64,000 nucleotides of DNA from Salvator merianae (GCA_003586115.2 QVOM02000072.1:3314361-3378360); one strand, 5' to 3'; shown: positions 10,694 to 23,656, counted from the first letter of the stretch. Notes: generated by a model from the letters alone, not told the origin. Numbers and translations: made by a program.

Positions 10694-11417
10694 TAAGGGA
10701 GGAATTACTTTTTCACATGGGCAATATAGGTGTTGAATAATTCTCCTCCTTCAATAAATGAAAGGATCATTTGAAAATTTTATCTCATATTTAATTTGTT
10801 TGAAGTCCTGAAACATTTAAGTGTAACAAATATGCAAAAATAGAAGAAACCAGGAAGACAGCAAATACTTTTTCACGGCACTGTATATATGACACCACTA
10901 TGTTGTTTGAACCATCACAGCAAAATTAATAGGGTTCTAGGCCCATATAGAGGCACAATTTGATCATAGGGTACAGTCCATGTTCACAAAAGCTTATGCT
11001 ATTATAACTGCGGCAGGTTCATGTTGGCAGCTTCTCATAGTGGTGGCATTGTGTTTGCTTGCCTTCCACTATTCCCAGCCACATGAACATCACAGCTAGA
11101 GAAGTTTTGCTCACTCCTTGGCTGTGAGGTTTCCAGCCAGGACTTGAGACAGAAATGGGAAATTTCGTGCATTTGAAGAAACAGGGCCATCTCATCTGTA
11201 ACACAGAATGTGTACTAAGGTAAATCGGCACAAGTGATAGCAGTGGCCAAGAGCAGTAGGAAGCACGGTCAGTTTTTTTTCTACCACCCTGCCATTACAA
11301 ACAAGCACTTCGGGTTGGATATCTACTGAAGGAGCACAGGATCATGAGGACCGCATACTTTTCTAGTGTACCCACTGTACTGTGAGGGTGCAGGGATGTG
11401 TGGACCCCATGCTTTGG

Positions 11418-11606
11418 TACTGCCTCCAGGGTGGAGGGACAGGCAGGATGCTTGTAAAAGCCATTTGCAGGGAGTCAAGAGCAGATGAAGATTTTGCCTT
11501 TGTCTTCTGCTTGAGATGCCCAGAAGCCATTGGTGGGCCACTGTGTGAGACAGGATGCTGTACTAGGTGGGCCATAACCCAATCCAGCAAGGTTTCTCTT
11601 ATGGTC
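11418..11606 (+). repeat. LINE-tail-like repeat, copy 1
   Basis: Matches 35818-36012 along its length: TACTGCCTCCAGG, GGACAGGCAGGATG, AGGGAGTCAAGAGCAG, TTGCCTTTGTCTTCTGCTTG, GGTGGGCCACTGTGTG, and a final ATCCAGCAAGG...CTCTTATG. This is a very common squamate interspersed repeat. The TTATG-type end suggests a non-LTR retrotransposon 3' region. Confidence 0.65.
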
Positions 11607-12302
11607 ATGTTGATAACACACTCACACTGTTACAATAGTGCCGTGCGAACATTGCTTGTAACAAGTCACAATGGTCTTTGTCTTTTATGTGCGGGAAGGA
11701 AAAGGCCAAAGGATAGTACGTGCTGTGGTATAAGCAAAGGGAAGGCTGCAGGACAGGTACAACTTGAATGTGGGAAGGAATTCTGTCAGGAAAAGTAGTG
11801 AGTTTTGGACAAGCAGTCCAAAGAACTCAGGATATTCAGAAGAATCCGAAAAGATGGCCAAAACAAAAATACCTGAATGAAAGAGGACATAGCAGTAGAA
11901 AGAGTGGAGCTACAAAAAAACTTTAAGCAGCTGAATAAATAGAAAAAGGCCTAGGCAAGGCAAAGATGCCCCAGGTTTAACTTGGTCCTGGTGGCTATGT
12001 GAATGTATCCAGACATGCAGTTTTCTTGAGGAAAAATATGGAACTAGTTTGCCACGACCTTCTCTAGGGAGACATTGAGAATTGAACCCAGGAACTTCTG
12101 CATACAAACTAGATATTCTACTCTGTGTAACTGCAGTCGTTCCCATGTGGTTAGCAGAGATCCGCCAAGGTACATTTGGAGAAAATGAAACCCAGGGGGA
12201 CTTGGTTCTAAAAAGGGTATGCAGGACTCCTGCCAAAACGTCATAAAGAAGAAATTAAATGGGCAGGTGCATTTAATTATAATTCTCTTATTTCATTGAA
12301 GC

Positions 12303-12360
12303 ACTGAATTGTAGAGTTGGAAGGGCTCACAAGGAAAATCTAGTCCCACCCTCTACAAAT
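12303..12360 (-). repeat. CR1-like 3' fragment (weak)
   Basis: GTAGAGTTGGAAGGGCTCAC followed by ATCTAGTCCCACCCTC resembles the CR1 3' end seen clearly at 17263, without its terminal octamers. Short and diverged. Confidence 0.5.
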
Positions 12361-14614
12361 TTTTGCACTTGTCTTCCTTCTACTGAGATCAATGCCTTGT
12401 CACAACTGAGGAAATTAAACATTGTAGAATCAGAAAAATCTCGCTTGCCAAGAGCTATTAACTAAAGATGTTAGCATTTTCAGGATTTCTCTCACATAGT
12501 AAAGCTAAGAGATCCCAGCTCAGTCTCCCACATAGCTGTGCCCATTTATAAACACAGACATGCCTCATATCATAAATGGGTTAGGATGCAAAATACTGGC
12601 TTATTTCTACAATTTATCCACTCATGCCATTCGCTAGTTACTAGTGTAAAGACAGGGATCTATACTTTCTGTAGGCCATAGGGCTCCTCCTAAATAGCCA
12701 ATATTTGGCGCATCTCCCTATATTTCTATGGACTATGTCAACTTTATGGTTGGCCCATAAACCATTTTCCTGCCAGTGTTTGATCATAAGGCCCCTCTGT
12801 ATGGACCTTATATGGAACATTGGAAGCAACAAGGGCATAACTATCATTGAGTGAACCTGATTTGGAGTGTCTGGCTGGCTCCCGAGCCTTGTGTTTATTA
12901 CTGCACACTCTGCTATTTTATTTTGGCCTCAGTCTGTATGCTGTGAAGGACTCATTCCGCCCTAGCTCTGCTACCAGAGGGCAGTGGACCAGCGGCGGCC
13001 CGTGCCTTTAAGGGGGGGTGTTTGCGCGAGTGCCACGGCCGTTCGCCGGGCCTCCGGGCCTCCGTATCTGAAGGCTGTATCCGTACAGAGCAAACTAGGT
13101 GCCCCCAGAGTGCCCCTGGGGCTCAGCTGACTCACATAGAATGCCCCTGGGGCCCAGCTGGCACACATGCCTGCCTCCATTGGGCCTATAGGTCACTTCC
13201 AAAATCCACCTTCAGTAGCAACCTAGGCAGAGAACACAATAAACTACAAGGGTGGATTTCATCTCCATTTACCCCCAGCACTGGCATGTAGAAGGATGGT
13301 AGGGGTGGGTATGACTTATCAGGGTTATTTCTGCACAGCACAGTTTAGTGCCAGACAGAAAATAGCTGACTTCCAGGCCCATTCATTCTGCAGCTTCTAA
13401 GCTTCAGAGCCAGGGAGGTACCAGGCATGTAGCTGGTGTACCTCTTACCTCTGGGGCGGGACCCTACACGCCTACCTCTCAGAAGCCCCTCTTTTGTGGT
13501 CATGTATATCCAGCCTTAGATTCTAATAAGACTACCTGTGCTTTGCACGTTAGGTTCAAGAGACAGAGGATGTTTTCAGAGATGAAGCATGGGAGAGTTT
13601 GAACTTACATTTCCCCAGCTGGAATTTGTCCACAAACGATGCTGAAGCCCAAGAAGACTCTGTCAATTTGGCGTCAGTCATCGAAGTCAGAACGATCAGG
13701 GAGGAGTGCTCAGAGGCCAACCTGCTCCCTGTTTTTGAGCTATAGGACAATGGTGTTTCCATGTGAATTCTATGGGCTTATCCAGATTTCTTTTTAAAAA
13801 AGAGAACATACTTTTGTCTTAGTGTTACACGCATATTGTCTACAATCCAGGAAGAGCATTCTGGTACCTCATTCAGAATGGAGAGGTAAAGGATGGGAAA
13901 AGAATAAATACATATTTGCTATTTGTTTCTTCACCAAGAAGAAAATATTCCAGCACTGAAATGGGATACACACAGTCATCAAAAAAAAGGAAGGGGAACA
14001 TGTCAACATTAAGATGAGGCATTGCTGCAAAAAAAGGTAGCCATCCTCGTATCTTCTACTTTTCCTTCTCAAAGGACATCAGGACATTTTACACCAGTGT
14101 GAAATATTCATATTACCTTCACCTTCTGATAGATAATTGCCTGAAATGAGTATGGTTACCCCCACCCCTGCAAAGAGAACTACTTAGGAATTAGCATCCT
14201 GATCTGTCGTTCAGAGCAGCAGTTTAGCTTTGTGGTGCAAGACATTGCTTAAGGGAGTTGCCAGATGCATTAAAAATGCTGGCAGGTTGCCGACATTGTG
14301 GCAAAACCAGCAGACAGTCCTAATGTCATATTGGAGCTCTGTTAGTCTATCACCTTCAAAATTGGTATTAATGATAAGGTAGGAAATCTTGCACTACCTT
14401 TAATGTTCTGGCCTCCTGCTGGAAAATCAGGTGTCTGACAAAGTTCCTCCGACTTAGCGTTGGACTCAACAGCTGGGAGCTTGCCACGCATATGCTCCCA
14501 GAAATTCAATCCAATGCCATGTCAAAGGAACCCATGCCATATCTTATATCTCACGTTCTGAGTTATGCCAGTATTCATTTAAGAGCTGGCATTCCCCAAT
14601 GCTCCTGCAGATAG

Positions 14615-14860
14615 TTGAAGAAGAAGAGGAGTTGGTATTTTGTACCCCGCTTTTCTCACTCTGAGGGGACTCAAAGCAGCTGACAAACCTGTTCTTCTCC
14701 CCACAACAGATACCTTGTGAGGTAGGTGGGGCTCTGAGAACTCAGAACAGAGATGTGACGAGCCCAAGGTCACCCAGCTGCCTTCATGCAGAGTGCAGAC
14801 TCGAACCGGGAGAGTTCCAGATAAGAGTCTGACACACTAACCACAAGATATGTGGTTACG
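14615..14860 (-). mobile_element. tRNA-derived SINE with GAA/TTC tail
   Basis: On the minus strand it reads as a tRNA-like head with B box GGTTCGAGTCTG (14807-14796), then the common GGGTGACCTTGGGC and CCCCACCTACCTCACAAGG body, then the tail GCTTTGAGTCCCCTC...AAAGCGGGGTA and (TTC)n. RNA polymerase III promoters lie inside such heads, and the tail is shared with the partner LINE. It has the tail of the 56086 SINE but a different head and body. Confidence 0.82.
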
Positions 14861-14920
14861 TCTCCATGAGGAACATGGAAGTAAACATCTCCTTATTAGT
14901 TATTTCTTAAAATATTTAGA

Positions 14921-15443
14921 CAGTCATATCTTGCTACTCGTCGTTAATTGGTTCTAGAACCAAAAACAATGAGTACCAAAAACAATGAGTACCAAACAAT
15001 TTTTTTCCATAAGAAATAATGTATATAAATTTAATGCGTTCCCAAACCCAATATAATGCACATTTTTAAGGCACTATGTACAGTGATAGGGTTGTATATC
15101 AGGACTTTACATGATGTGCACAGGGCAAGAGCTACCGTGTGACTAGTGCATGACCATATGTTTCAGCTGGTGATGAGAAAAAAGCACAAAAATACACAAA
15201 ATGACCACAGAAGCCATGATAAGACCACAAGGGGATGTGCACAGGGCAAGACCTACCATATGACTAATGTGTGACCCTTTGTTTCACCTGGAAAGGGTAG
15301 CAAGACACGGACAAGTTCTGGCTTGTGCGTTGAGTACCAAACAAATGATGAGTACAAGGACAATTTTTTTGCATCAAAATGCATCGAGTACCAAATTCAA
15401 TGAGTTTCAAAGCAACTGAGTACTAAGGTAAGCCTATATACTG
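14921..15443. mobile_element. Tigger-like (pogo) non-autonomous element
   Basis: It begins CAGTCATATCTTGCTACTCG and ends CTATATACTG (inverted CAGTATATAG). The termini carry inverted TACTCG/CGAGTA words followed by GTTAATTGGTTCTAGAACC. Short direct units (CAATGAGTACCAAA and variants) are repeated at both ends. CAGT...ACTG ends with TACTCG subterminal repeats are typical of TcMar-Tigger MITEs. The flanking TA is not clean, so the boundary is approximate. Confidence 0.55.
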
Positions 15444-15679
15444 CTTTCTATTAAAAATATGATCCCAGAACATCTTTACTGGAATGCCTGCCCCCCAGAC
15501 TAATTTTAAAGCAAAACCCTAAACCAACTAAGGAGTTGGGGTGTACTAAGGGCTTTTAGTCAGCCGAATTCAATATATTTTTGGATACATTCAGGTACCG
15601 ATTCACCCCACAGAGGTTATCTTATTTCAGATGTCCTCATTTGATCCCACCTATTACAACGCCTGCGACTTGTGGTTAC

Positions 15680-15792
15680 CTTTCCTGCGAGCTTTCTTCT
15701 GCGATGCCATAGATGTGTGCTTTTTTAGCAGCTGTCTCCAATCTAGTTATTATTTCATCTTTTTCCTCCTCAGACAATGAGACACTTCCGAA
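15680..15792 (-). CDS. LMNTD2: LMNTD2-like exon, linker before LTD
   Basis: 113-bp exon with acceptor TTTATTGCAG before 15792 and donor GTAACC after 15680. It starts in phase 0 and leaves AG for an Arg codon finished by the LTD exon. It encodes FGSVSLSEEEKDEIITRLET then AAKKAHIYGIAEESSQE, a charged helical segment just ahead of the LTD. No catalytic or binding motif is visible. Confidence 0.82.
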
Positions 15793-17262
15793 CTGCAATA
15801 AAGAAAAGGTGATGAAATTTATGCAGAAAGGATAATAACAACTCTTTGAAGTATGCTCCCTCTGTACCTTCTGTGAAATAAATCCATGTCAAAAGGGCAG
15901 CGGGGAGGTGCAGTGAAGAGAAGGATCTTGAGAGTTATCAGCCTTTTAAGTCTTCTGTAGATCCATCAGATTCTGTCACTACTCTTTGTGCATGTGTATA
16001 TGGGATTCTTCTCCATGATCCCTAACCTGGGGTACATGTACTGCCAACGGTACGGACCAGGACATTTAGGGATATGTGAAAAAAAATACATAGTGTTGGG
16101 AAAAAACTGAAATAACGGCAACTATATTAATTATAAACATTTTGCTAATATGAAGGGTACAATCTATGGAAATGGGCTGCCAAGGGGTGTGCAAGTGAAA
16201 AAAAGGTTGGGAACCACTGTGGGTGTTTTTGCCCATGAATGAATGCATACCAGGTTCTCTGTTGTGCTAGGCTATGCAAACAAACAACAAAATATAGACC
16301 TAGCACTAAACACTGAATAGTACAAAGAAGGAACAAAGTTGAATGAAGGGGCAAACAGAAGTGAGAGCAAAAAAGGGAACAAGATCACTTTGATTCTTAG
16401 GTCATGATATTTCTACAGGCTAACTGGAACTAAAAAATGAAACTCTCTTTTTAACATATACAAAGTTTATTAAGCGTTTTCCAACATACATTAAAAAAGA
16501 AAGAGAAACAGATAGCTATAGAATAAAGATTAGGGGGGAAAGACCAAATGTATATAGTAAACTTCTGTTCTTCTCCTTAGCAATTAGAGGTGAATTGATG
16601 TTCTTGCCTCTCCATAAATAATATAACGATTTTATGACAAAGTGAAAACAAACTTATTAATCTTCAAGCTCTTATTAACCTTCAAAGCCTAATGTCAACA
16701 CATCACTTCTTTCATATTCATAATGTCAATAGGGGATTGCCATTTTTTCAAATACAATGTCAATGATCTTTCTCAAAGTAAGCATGACAATTTATTTATT
16801 TTAACTTAAACTCTAAAAGGGCTCTGCCTGCAACTTCACCAAAGTAGATTCTGAGAAGCTGTGATTTACCACAAAACCACATTTACTGGCCCAAGGACAT
16901 ATTCATCATATTTTCAAAGATATCAAGGTGGTTCATTGGGCCACTCATGTCAGGAACCCAATCACCACCATTGATAGTGATGTTGCCTAAGCCTGTAACA
17001 TCTCTACTTAAAGAAATTTAATTGATTTTTTTTAAAGATATGCATATGCAAATTGCTACCCAATAAAGGACACAGAAGACAAGCTTGTCAGGGGAGGAAT
17101 TTAACATCAACACAAGGGGCAGGTGTGAGCAGCTGCATGCCTCTCCCTTTTGTTGTTTTCTCACATCACCCATCACACCTTTCTTGGCATTAAACACACT
17201 AGTGGGTTAAGAAAAGCATCAAAAACTGCAGTAGAGGGGAACAGAAATATGGAGTTGCACAT

Positions 17263-17630
17263 ATCATAGAATCATAGAATCATAGAGTTGGAAGGGACCT
17301 CCTGGGTCATTGAGTCCAACCCCCTGCTCAATGCAGGATTCACTAAAGCATCCCAGACAGATATCCGTCCAGCCTTTCCTTGAAGACCTCCAGGGAAGGA
17401 GAGCCCACCACCTCCTGTGGTAACCTGTTCCAGTGACTGATTGCCCTTACGGTCAGAAAGTCTTCCTAATATCTAGCCTGTATCTACTCCCTTGGATTTT
17501 CATCCCATTGTTTCTAGTCCTTCCTTGTTGTGTAAGTGAGAATAGGGCCAATCCCTCTGCACTGTGACAGCCCTTCAGATACTTGAAAACAGCTATCATA
17601 TCTCCTCTCAGTCTTCTCTTCTGCATGCGT
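17263..17630 (-). mobile_element. CR1 LINE 3' end, 5'-truncated
   Basis: Classic sauropsid CR1. On the plus strand it starts TCATAGAATCATAGAATCAT (the reversed CR1 octamer tail), then AGAGTTGGAAGGGACCTC, GAGTCCAACCCCCTGC, and continues through TCCTTGAAGACCTCCAGG and CAGCTATCATATCTCCTCTC to about 17630. The element is antisense to the plus strand and lacks the RT and everything upstream, as is usual for truncated CR1 insertions. Its good preservation suggests a fairly recent copy. Confidence 0.92.
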
Positions 17631-20032
17631 AGAGGATTTTTTTTAAAAAAAGACATCACAGGGGCACCTTACTTCACCAGTGTGCCTGCCTCCTTGCTTT
17701 CTTTCTTCTCAAAGACATGTAAAATAAAAGCACAAAGCCCTCTATTGCAGGATAAGGAGCAGCAGGCTCGGCAGTACATATTTGTAGCTGTAAATTATGC
17801 CGCGTGAGCAGTGCTTCTATGGCTGATCACTGATCAGTGCTTCTGATGCTTTACGTTGCGCAAATCATCACCACTGAAGCTGCAGCAAAACCTCTGCTTT
17901 TACTCCATATACGGCAGATTGCAAATGAATTGAAAAACAATTCAAGCAGACCCCGTGATTTATCATTTTAAGTGCAGTCTAATTCTTCAGTGCATCATTC
18001 TTCAAGTTCCTAGGGCGTGGATGGTGTCAGACAAAACAAGGCCCCCCAGCCTGCATGTCGGAGACCAAGAGCTCTTCTGCGTTCTGCCTTTGGTTCATAA
18101 TCTTAACCCAGGCAGAAAGAGAATCAGGTGAAGAAAAACGGGTCATTCAGTTAGGCAAACAGCCCACAGATGGCCCTACGCTGTCAAAGGCAGGAATCCA
18201 TAGTGCGGGCAAGGCGACTTGATTCTCTCCTGCAGTGTTATTGGATGTCAACTCTAAACCAGGACAGCCAATGGCCAAGGGGAATGGGAGATTTAGTCCA
18301 GCCGTCCCCGGGAGGGCTGTGATCCTCATTTCCAGAGATAAAACTGACTTAAAAAGTGGAACAGTGCCAAAAGCTTCTGCTCAATGCCATGTTAGCATTC
18401 AGGCAGGAAACTGCGGACTCTGTAGGTAAGCAGGCAGCTGATTCTGCAAAAGCTGGATCTCAGTGGAGGAAACTGGCAGTTTCTTCAAAAATGCTGCCTA
18501 CCAAATACCAACGGGTGTATGTCTCAGGGTCAGTTATACTTCCCCATTCTGCAATGCCTCAAAACCTTCACAGCTTCCTGTTACATCAAATTGCCAAGCA
18601 CAAAGATATAGTTAAGAACAGACATCAAATTGCTGTTGTCCTTGGGAAAGGCTATCATATAATCTTGAAAAAAGGGATTCCAATGGTCTTCTAGGGGACC
18701 CAGCTTACACAGTACCATTACAGCCACACCTGTACCTCAAGGCACTTGGACACAGGATAACTGAAAATGGTGCCAACATTTGTGGAATATAAAGAGAGGC
18801 AATGACTGGTTCTTGGCCTTTGACTGCATCTTGTGTCCATCCACGTTTTGGCATTATTGGCATGGTGTGCTCTGGGCCAAGACTGTGTGGCAGCTGGTAG
18901 CCTATGCCAGGGGCTGTCCACTCTGGTGCAGCCTAGCTAAGCCCAGCTTAGAAGGCTGGGAACAAAACATTCTCTGCCTCTGAAGTTGCTGGGGAAAGCT
19001 GTTTTTGCCCAGAAACAACTCATTCCCAGGCCGTTTCCAGGAGCTGAGAAAATGATGCCGAGCTTTCCACCCTGGATGGACTGGTTTCGCAGACTCCCAT
19101 TGGCCTCTTCTCTGGTGCTATTTTCACAGCAAACAGCAGGCCAGCTCCCACCACTGTGTGGACAGGTCAATCCCTGGGAGGCATGACCTCCCAGTGGTTC
19201 AGTCTGTAGTGCGAATGTCGTGTTTTACAAGGGCTTGTGTGGACACTGCCTTAGATGCTAAGTGGATAAAAGGTGCAGTCTGGCACAACGGAAGGCAAGC
19301 TGCCAGTTGCTACCTCCCTGAGATGCAGACTGCTACTCCTTGAAACTTTGCAAAGACGAATGCGGGCTCAGAGTCCACCTGGATTTGGGGCCTACATCCT
19401 TGAGGGATGGTGTGTTAGTTACGCATACACTTTTATGTGCTGCTGCTTCTTTATTATGATAGCTACAATCTGAGTAGAGCTTGGGTCCAAAGCCCATCTG
19501 ATATTTGAATCCACCATCATGAAATACATGCAGTAACTACAAAATGCACCTCCAAGTTTCATCATGACTATTCAGAGAAGGTACTTATGATTCCTCTCCC
19601 TACATTCTTCATTCCTTTGTGTTTCAGGAGGTGGAAGCCTGGGAAAAAAAACCCCTAAGCTCATTGGAACATTCTCAAGGGCAGAGCTTTAAGATGGGAA
19701 TGCTCTCTGTGTTCTCTTGAATGGGATGGTCAGAATACGTGCTTGCTGTACAAACCCATAGGACAGGCAACAGTACCTGCTAGGAGTCAGGGACACAATG
19801 ATTACAGAATGCCCAGTGCTGTCAAAGGATTTATCATTTAGAGGCCCAGCAGAGGCTGGGTGTTGCCATGCAATGACTTAAGTATATGTTGTATCACGAC
19901 ATCGCTGTCTCCCACACTATTTCCGAGAAGGCCAGGAGGAGCAATGTAGGAGCAGGTACTTGCTCCTAGAGAGGTTTCCTATGTGTTTTTCACACCCCTG
20001 ACTCAGTGGCAGGGAAAGCAGGTTGCATACCA

Positions 20033-20088
20033 GGCAAAAGCCCAGCCTAACGCATACCTGGGCAAAAGCCCAGCCTAACGCATTGTGT
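20033..20088. repeat. 28-bp tandem duplication, 2 copies
   Basis: GGCAAAAGCCCAGCCTAACG followed by CAT occurs at 20033 and again at 20061, identical over 23 bases, separated by ACCTG. A simple local duplication. Confidence 0.85.
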
Positions 20089-21309
20089 CTAGCTTGCCTG
20101 GACAAAAAAAAAAACCCCGCAGCCACAGTAATACAGTAATACTCCAAAATTTCTATATTGAAAGCATATATGTGTGCTGCTAATGTACAAATGGGTGCTG
20201 AAAAGGGATAATGGGCCATCAGAAAAATATGGGCTTTCACTCTGAGCACTAGAGAGGAACTAATTAGCTGCATGAAGTAAATATGCAAACATGACGATTG
20301 GAGTTGACCAATAATTTACCTCCTCCTTGTTGGCTCTAGCTTGTTTCCTATAAATGAAGTGTGCATTACAGACTATTGTAAATAAAACAGAAGAGCTCAT
20401 CAATAAGGTACAGAGGTATGATATTAAAAGTAAATTGCAGCAAAGGTTTTATTTTAACTAGCGTCTGTTCTTTGGTTTTCCTGGAATAAATGAATCAGAC
20501 ACTTATTGCTTGACTTAATGCAGTATTGGGAGCATGTCCACAAAAGATTTTAAAAGTAATAAAAGAATGAGGTATGATCCCAAAAGAGAGAGAAATAACT
20601 TGGGAGTGTCTCCTCTCTCCTTGTTGCTGGGAAAGCCAAGATAGACTCTTTTCTCCTTTTCTTTTGGCTCTGTTGCATGATAAGCACAGGTTGGGAATGA
20701 CAAGATAAAGAGAGATCCTATGCTTTTAAGTCTTTGGAGATTTGGCCTTGCTGAGATCTAAAAACCTATCCACACCCAGGTATTTCTTGAATGTATTCAA
20801 AGGTCTTTTGGGGTCTCTTTCCCTTGCTTTGGTTTAAAAGTTGGGAGTGAAGCAGAGCAACTGGATTTTACTGCTAAGGTCTGGTGGAACAACAAACCTT
20901 GAACCCTCTCCTAAATCATTTCCCCAAACAGCCCCCCTCCCCCTGTGGCTGCTTTATGTGTTGCGTTTCTACACTTCCGGTTGCTTTCTTCATTTTAGAA
21001 GTCTTCAGAACAGATAAATATGAACCTTTGGGAATTTTACGGAAGAGTTGGGTGGTTTTATAGGAAACCTCAACTAATTAGACTTTATTAAGAGAAGCCC
21101 AAGTTACTTTGCCTAAAGGTTTTTCCGAATTTACTGGTCATCTGGTACAGTGCTTCTATAGTCCTCTTCAGGGCCTCTTTCTTCCACATGCTGGCATGGA
21201 CCAGAGAAGCCCTGCTCCCTGCTAGTACACTCTGTCTGCCTTGCGTGGAATGTAGACTAGACTAAGTGACCCAAAATAGCCACGTAGTTTGGGACAATTG
21301 TAGGCCTTT

Positions 21310-21960
21310 TTAAAAAGGTCTACCAACGGTCTAGTGGGTAGTCTCCCAGGCCATGGAGACATGCAAACATGGCACATGCCTCAGTGTTCTGATTTATCAG
21401 GGGGTCCATTTTGGCGGCGCATCAAAATGCTCCACCAAAATGGGTCTCCTGGGAGCTCTGAGGCCAGGAATCTTTGATTTTGAATGTTGAAAATGCTGGA
21501 GGTTGGCTCTGAAGTTCATACGAGCTTTGGGACCGGCACAGAAGCTGCCATAGTGTAGCCATCCAAATGCAGACAGTGGTGTTCTGGGGCATGTGGACCC
21601 ATTGATGAACTGCTCCAGCTGGGAGGTGGCTGCAGTCACAATCATGGTAGTGGACATCGGGGATGGGGGTGTGGTGAGAAATGGTGGGGGGCTTTGGAGG
21701 GGTGGTGGGAGGTGGCAGGGAGCATGAGAAAGTGGTGGGAGGCATCTGCAGCTGTGGCTCTTGCCGCTGCGGACATTGGGGGATGGGGGTGGCAGCAGGC
21801 CGCCATGGTGGCAGGGGACATCGGAAGGGTGGCAGGAGGTGGCTTGGGTGGGTCTATTTCTTGTTGAAATGGACTCAGAGTTGGCATTATCTGGAAAATC
21901 TCGTTCCAAGCAAGAAAGTCCTCAGAAAAAACAGTAATGCAATTTAGCATCTGGTCTCCG
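21310..21960 (+). repeat. Copy of the CCATTTTGGC repeat family with G-rich body
   Basis: It contains GGGGGTCCATTTTGGCGGCG followed by a reverse partner CACCAAAATGGGTCTCC (a short stem), then GCCAGGAATC, ATGCAGACAGTGGTGTTC, and a long G-rich body (about 21640-21850) of GGTGGGAGGTGGCAGG-like units. The same order appears at 57955-58220 and, inverted, at 57235-57600. The ends are not sharp. Confidence 0.6.
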
Positions 21961-22797
21961 AGGACTTAAGCCAGCCTCCCTCCCCAAAAAACATGAGGTG
22001 TGACCATAACCTTGGATCCTATTCTTTGTACTGTGGTTTCTTCCAGGCTTCCATCCCCACTTTGTGAGGCAACTTAGAAAATTTAAGTTTATTATTAAAT
22101 TTTAGTTACTGATTGCTAAAACTTTGTGCTGTTCCTTATACCATTTAAAGCTGTCTTAGTTCATTTTTGAATTGCTCTAATTTTACTTTTAATAAAAGTA
22201 ACATTGTTTAAGAACAATGTAATTTCCCCCTCCCCTAAGCATCAATTACAAGTTGCTTGTTTGTAAGAACCAAGCCCAATGTCTTAAAAAGATCCCAAAG
22301 CCTCTGTGCTTGAACAGAGTGCCGGAGCAATGTTTGTAACAACAGTGAAAGATGATTCTTTACTTGGCCAACATATACGCTGCCTGTCTAGTCTTTCCCC
22401 ACCTCCGTTCCTAAGGCCACCAGCAGCCCCAGGATATGTAAGCCACAACAAACCAATAAAGCCACAAAAAGAATATCCTAGCTAATAGGAATAAATGCCA
22501 AGAAAACCAACAAGAAAAATTCAGATGAGGACAGCTTTTGGTTCAAGCAAGAAACAAGCCCTTTGTACAAGGGCAGTTTTGTTTAAAGCTCAAAACACTC
22601 TAAATAGCCCCTTTAAAATGTGAAAGGTTGTGATAATGCACTCAGTTCAATTTTATTTCAATGGGTGCTCCCTTTCATTGAAGTAAGCCATTGCAATACT
22701 ATGCTGAATGGCTGAGCATCTGTATGTGGATTTTGAGAATTTAAGAACCAAGTCCTCACAGTTCTGAACCTAGAGTTTTTTTCTTCATAGCACTAAC

Positions 22798-22896
22798 CTT
22801 ATGGAAGGCATCAACAAAGCTGGTGTGTTTGGGAATTCTCCGAAGCCTTAGATCACTTGTATCTGGTGATATCTTGTTTCCTTTCTCTGACCAAAG
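22798..22896 (-). CDS. LMNTD2: LMNTD2-like exon, linker
   Basis: 99-bp exon (33 codons), phase 0 at both ends. The acceptor is a long pyrimidine tract ending CTGCATAG before 22896, and the donor GTTAGT follows 22798. It encodes LWSEKGNKISPDTSDLRLRR then IPKHTSFVDAFHK. It is basic, lacks a coiled-coil pattern, and links the helical region to the tail domain. It has no recognisable domain of its own; support comes from splice sites, phase and position. Confidence 0.8.
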
Positions 22897-23636
22897 CTAT
22901 GCAGAAGAAGAAAAAAAATCAACTGTCAAGAGTTGCTGTTGCTACTGTTGTTAAAATCTTCTGACCGAAAACTACAAAATTATATAAAACCCGACTAAAA
23001 TTCAGTAAACCATGGGGTGATACCAAGTACTACTCAACTTTGTGTTTTCCTAGTTTTTTCAAAGGACTGAATGTGAGCAGACAATGATCAACAGCATCAA
23101 AAGAGCCTACATCGTTTTGCCATGGTCCAACGTTTGCACCCATACAACAGAGCACTAAAAACCTTGACATTAACCATTGTGATCTTTGTTAAACATCACA
23201 ACCCATAATAACCTTCTCTAAACCGTTTATTGCTGCTCTTCCCAGTGTCAACATCTGCAGTATTTCCCCATATGATTGGGGTTACAATATGAAAAAGAGG
23301 ACAAGATTCCTGCTCCTTAATAGTTGTTTAGAAGCAGGAATTTCAGCAGATGTAGCCTGCCAGGGAGGCAATTCTTGCTGAAATTCCCTCTTCCATGCAA
23401 CTATCAAAGGGGCAGGAACGCTGTCCTTCGCTTTCGTATGGTAGCCTGATTGTGTAATGATATAGGACTTTACAATGGGTCACTTGTTCAGAAAGAAGAG
23501 GAGGAAGAGGTGTAGAGGTATGAATCAGTTATTGGACAAGTGGCGAGTGCCCCCTAGTGGTAAGATATTCTAATTAGTCTTATGTCTATATGAAAGTTCT
23601 ATTTGTCAGATTTTGTGATCATACTTGACGCATACT

Positions 23637-23656
23637 AAAAAAAAAAAAAAAAAAAA
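23637..23656. repeat. Poly-A tract
   Basis: About 20 consecutive A. This could be the tail of an old plus-strand retrotransposed fragment, but no element is recognised immediately upstream. Confidence 0.85.

Larger units (their letters stand above)
5841..15679. other. Intron before the LTD exon, MITE-rich
   Basis: 9.8-kb intron with no recognised coding sequence. It carries three copies of one MITE family (6483, 8705, 10473), a small MITE (7463-7587), two copies of a CACTAG-containing family (7664-8130, 9365-9640), a LINE-tail-like repeat (11418-11606), a CR1-like scrap (12303-12360), a SINE (14615-14860) and a Tigger-like element (14921-15443). Stretches 9650-10460, 10700-11400, 11620-12300 and 12370-14600 show nothing I recognise. 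Confidence 0.7.
15793..22797. other. Intron between the two linker exons
   Basis: 7-kb intron. Contents: CR1 3' end (17263-17630), a 28-bp tandem duplication (20033-20088) and the G-rich repeat copy (21310-21960). 15800-17260, 17640-20030 and 20090-21300 show no recognisable gene or repeat; the open frame at 18356-18694 is unsupported. Confidence 0.7.

Noticed and set aside
11382..11798. 138-codon plus-strand Cys-rich frame
   Set aside because: Mostly lies in an interspersed repeat shared with 35818-36012, where the frame is not conserved.
14796..14807. B-box GGTTCGA motif as a tRNA gene
   Set aside because: It is the head of a SINE with the full SINE body and tail. No cloverleaf with an intact acceptor stem is seen.
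18356..18694. 112-codon plus-strand frame
   Set aside because: No recognisable domain, no splice context, and length within chance expectation for this window.
21397..21909. 170-codon minus-strand Pro/His-rich frame
   Set aside because: It is the C-rich complement of the G-rich repeat body. Other frames there are also open.
23040..23290. Possible RTE/BovB-like LINE scrap
   Set aside because: A few phrases (CCATACAACAGAGCACTAAA, TTGACATTAACCATTGTGAT) hint at a LINE, but there is too little to assign a family.
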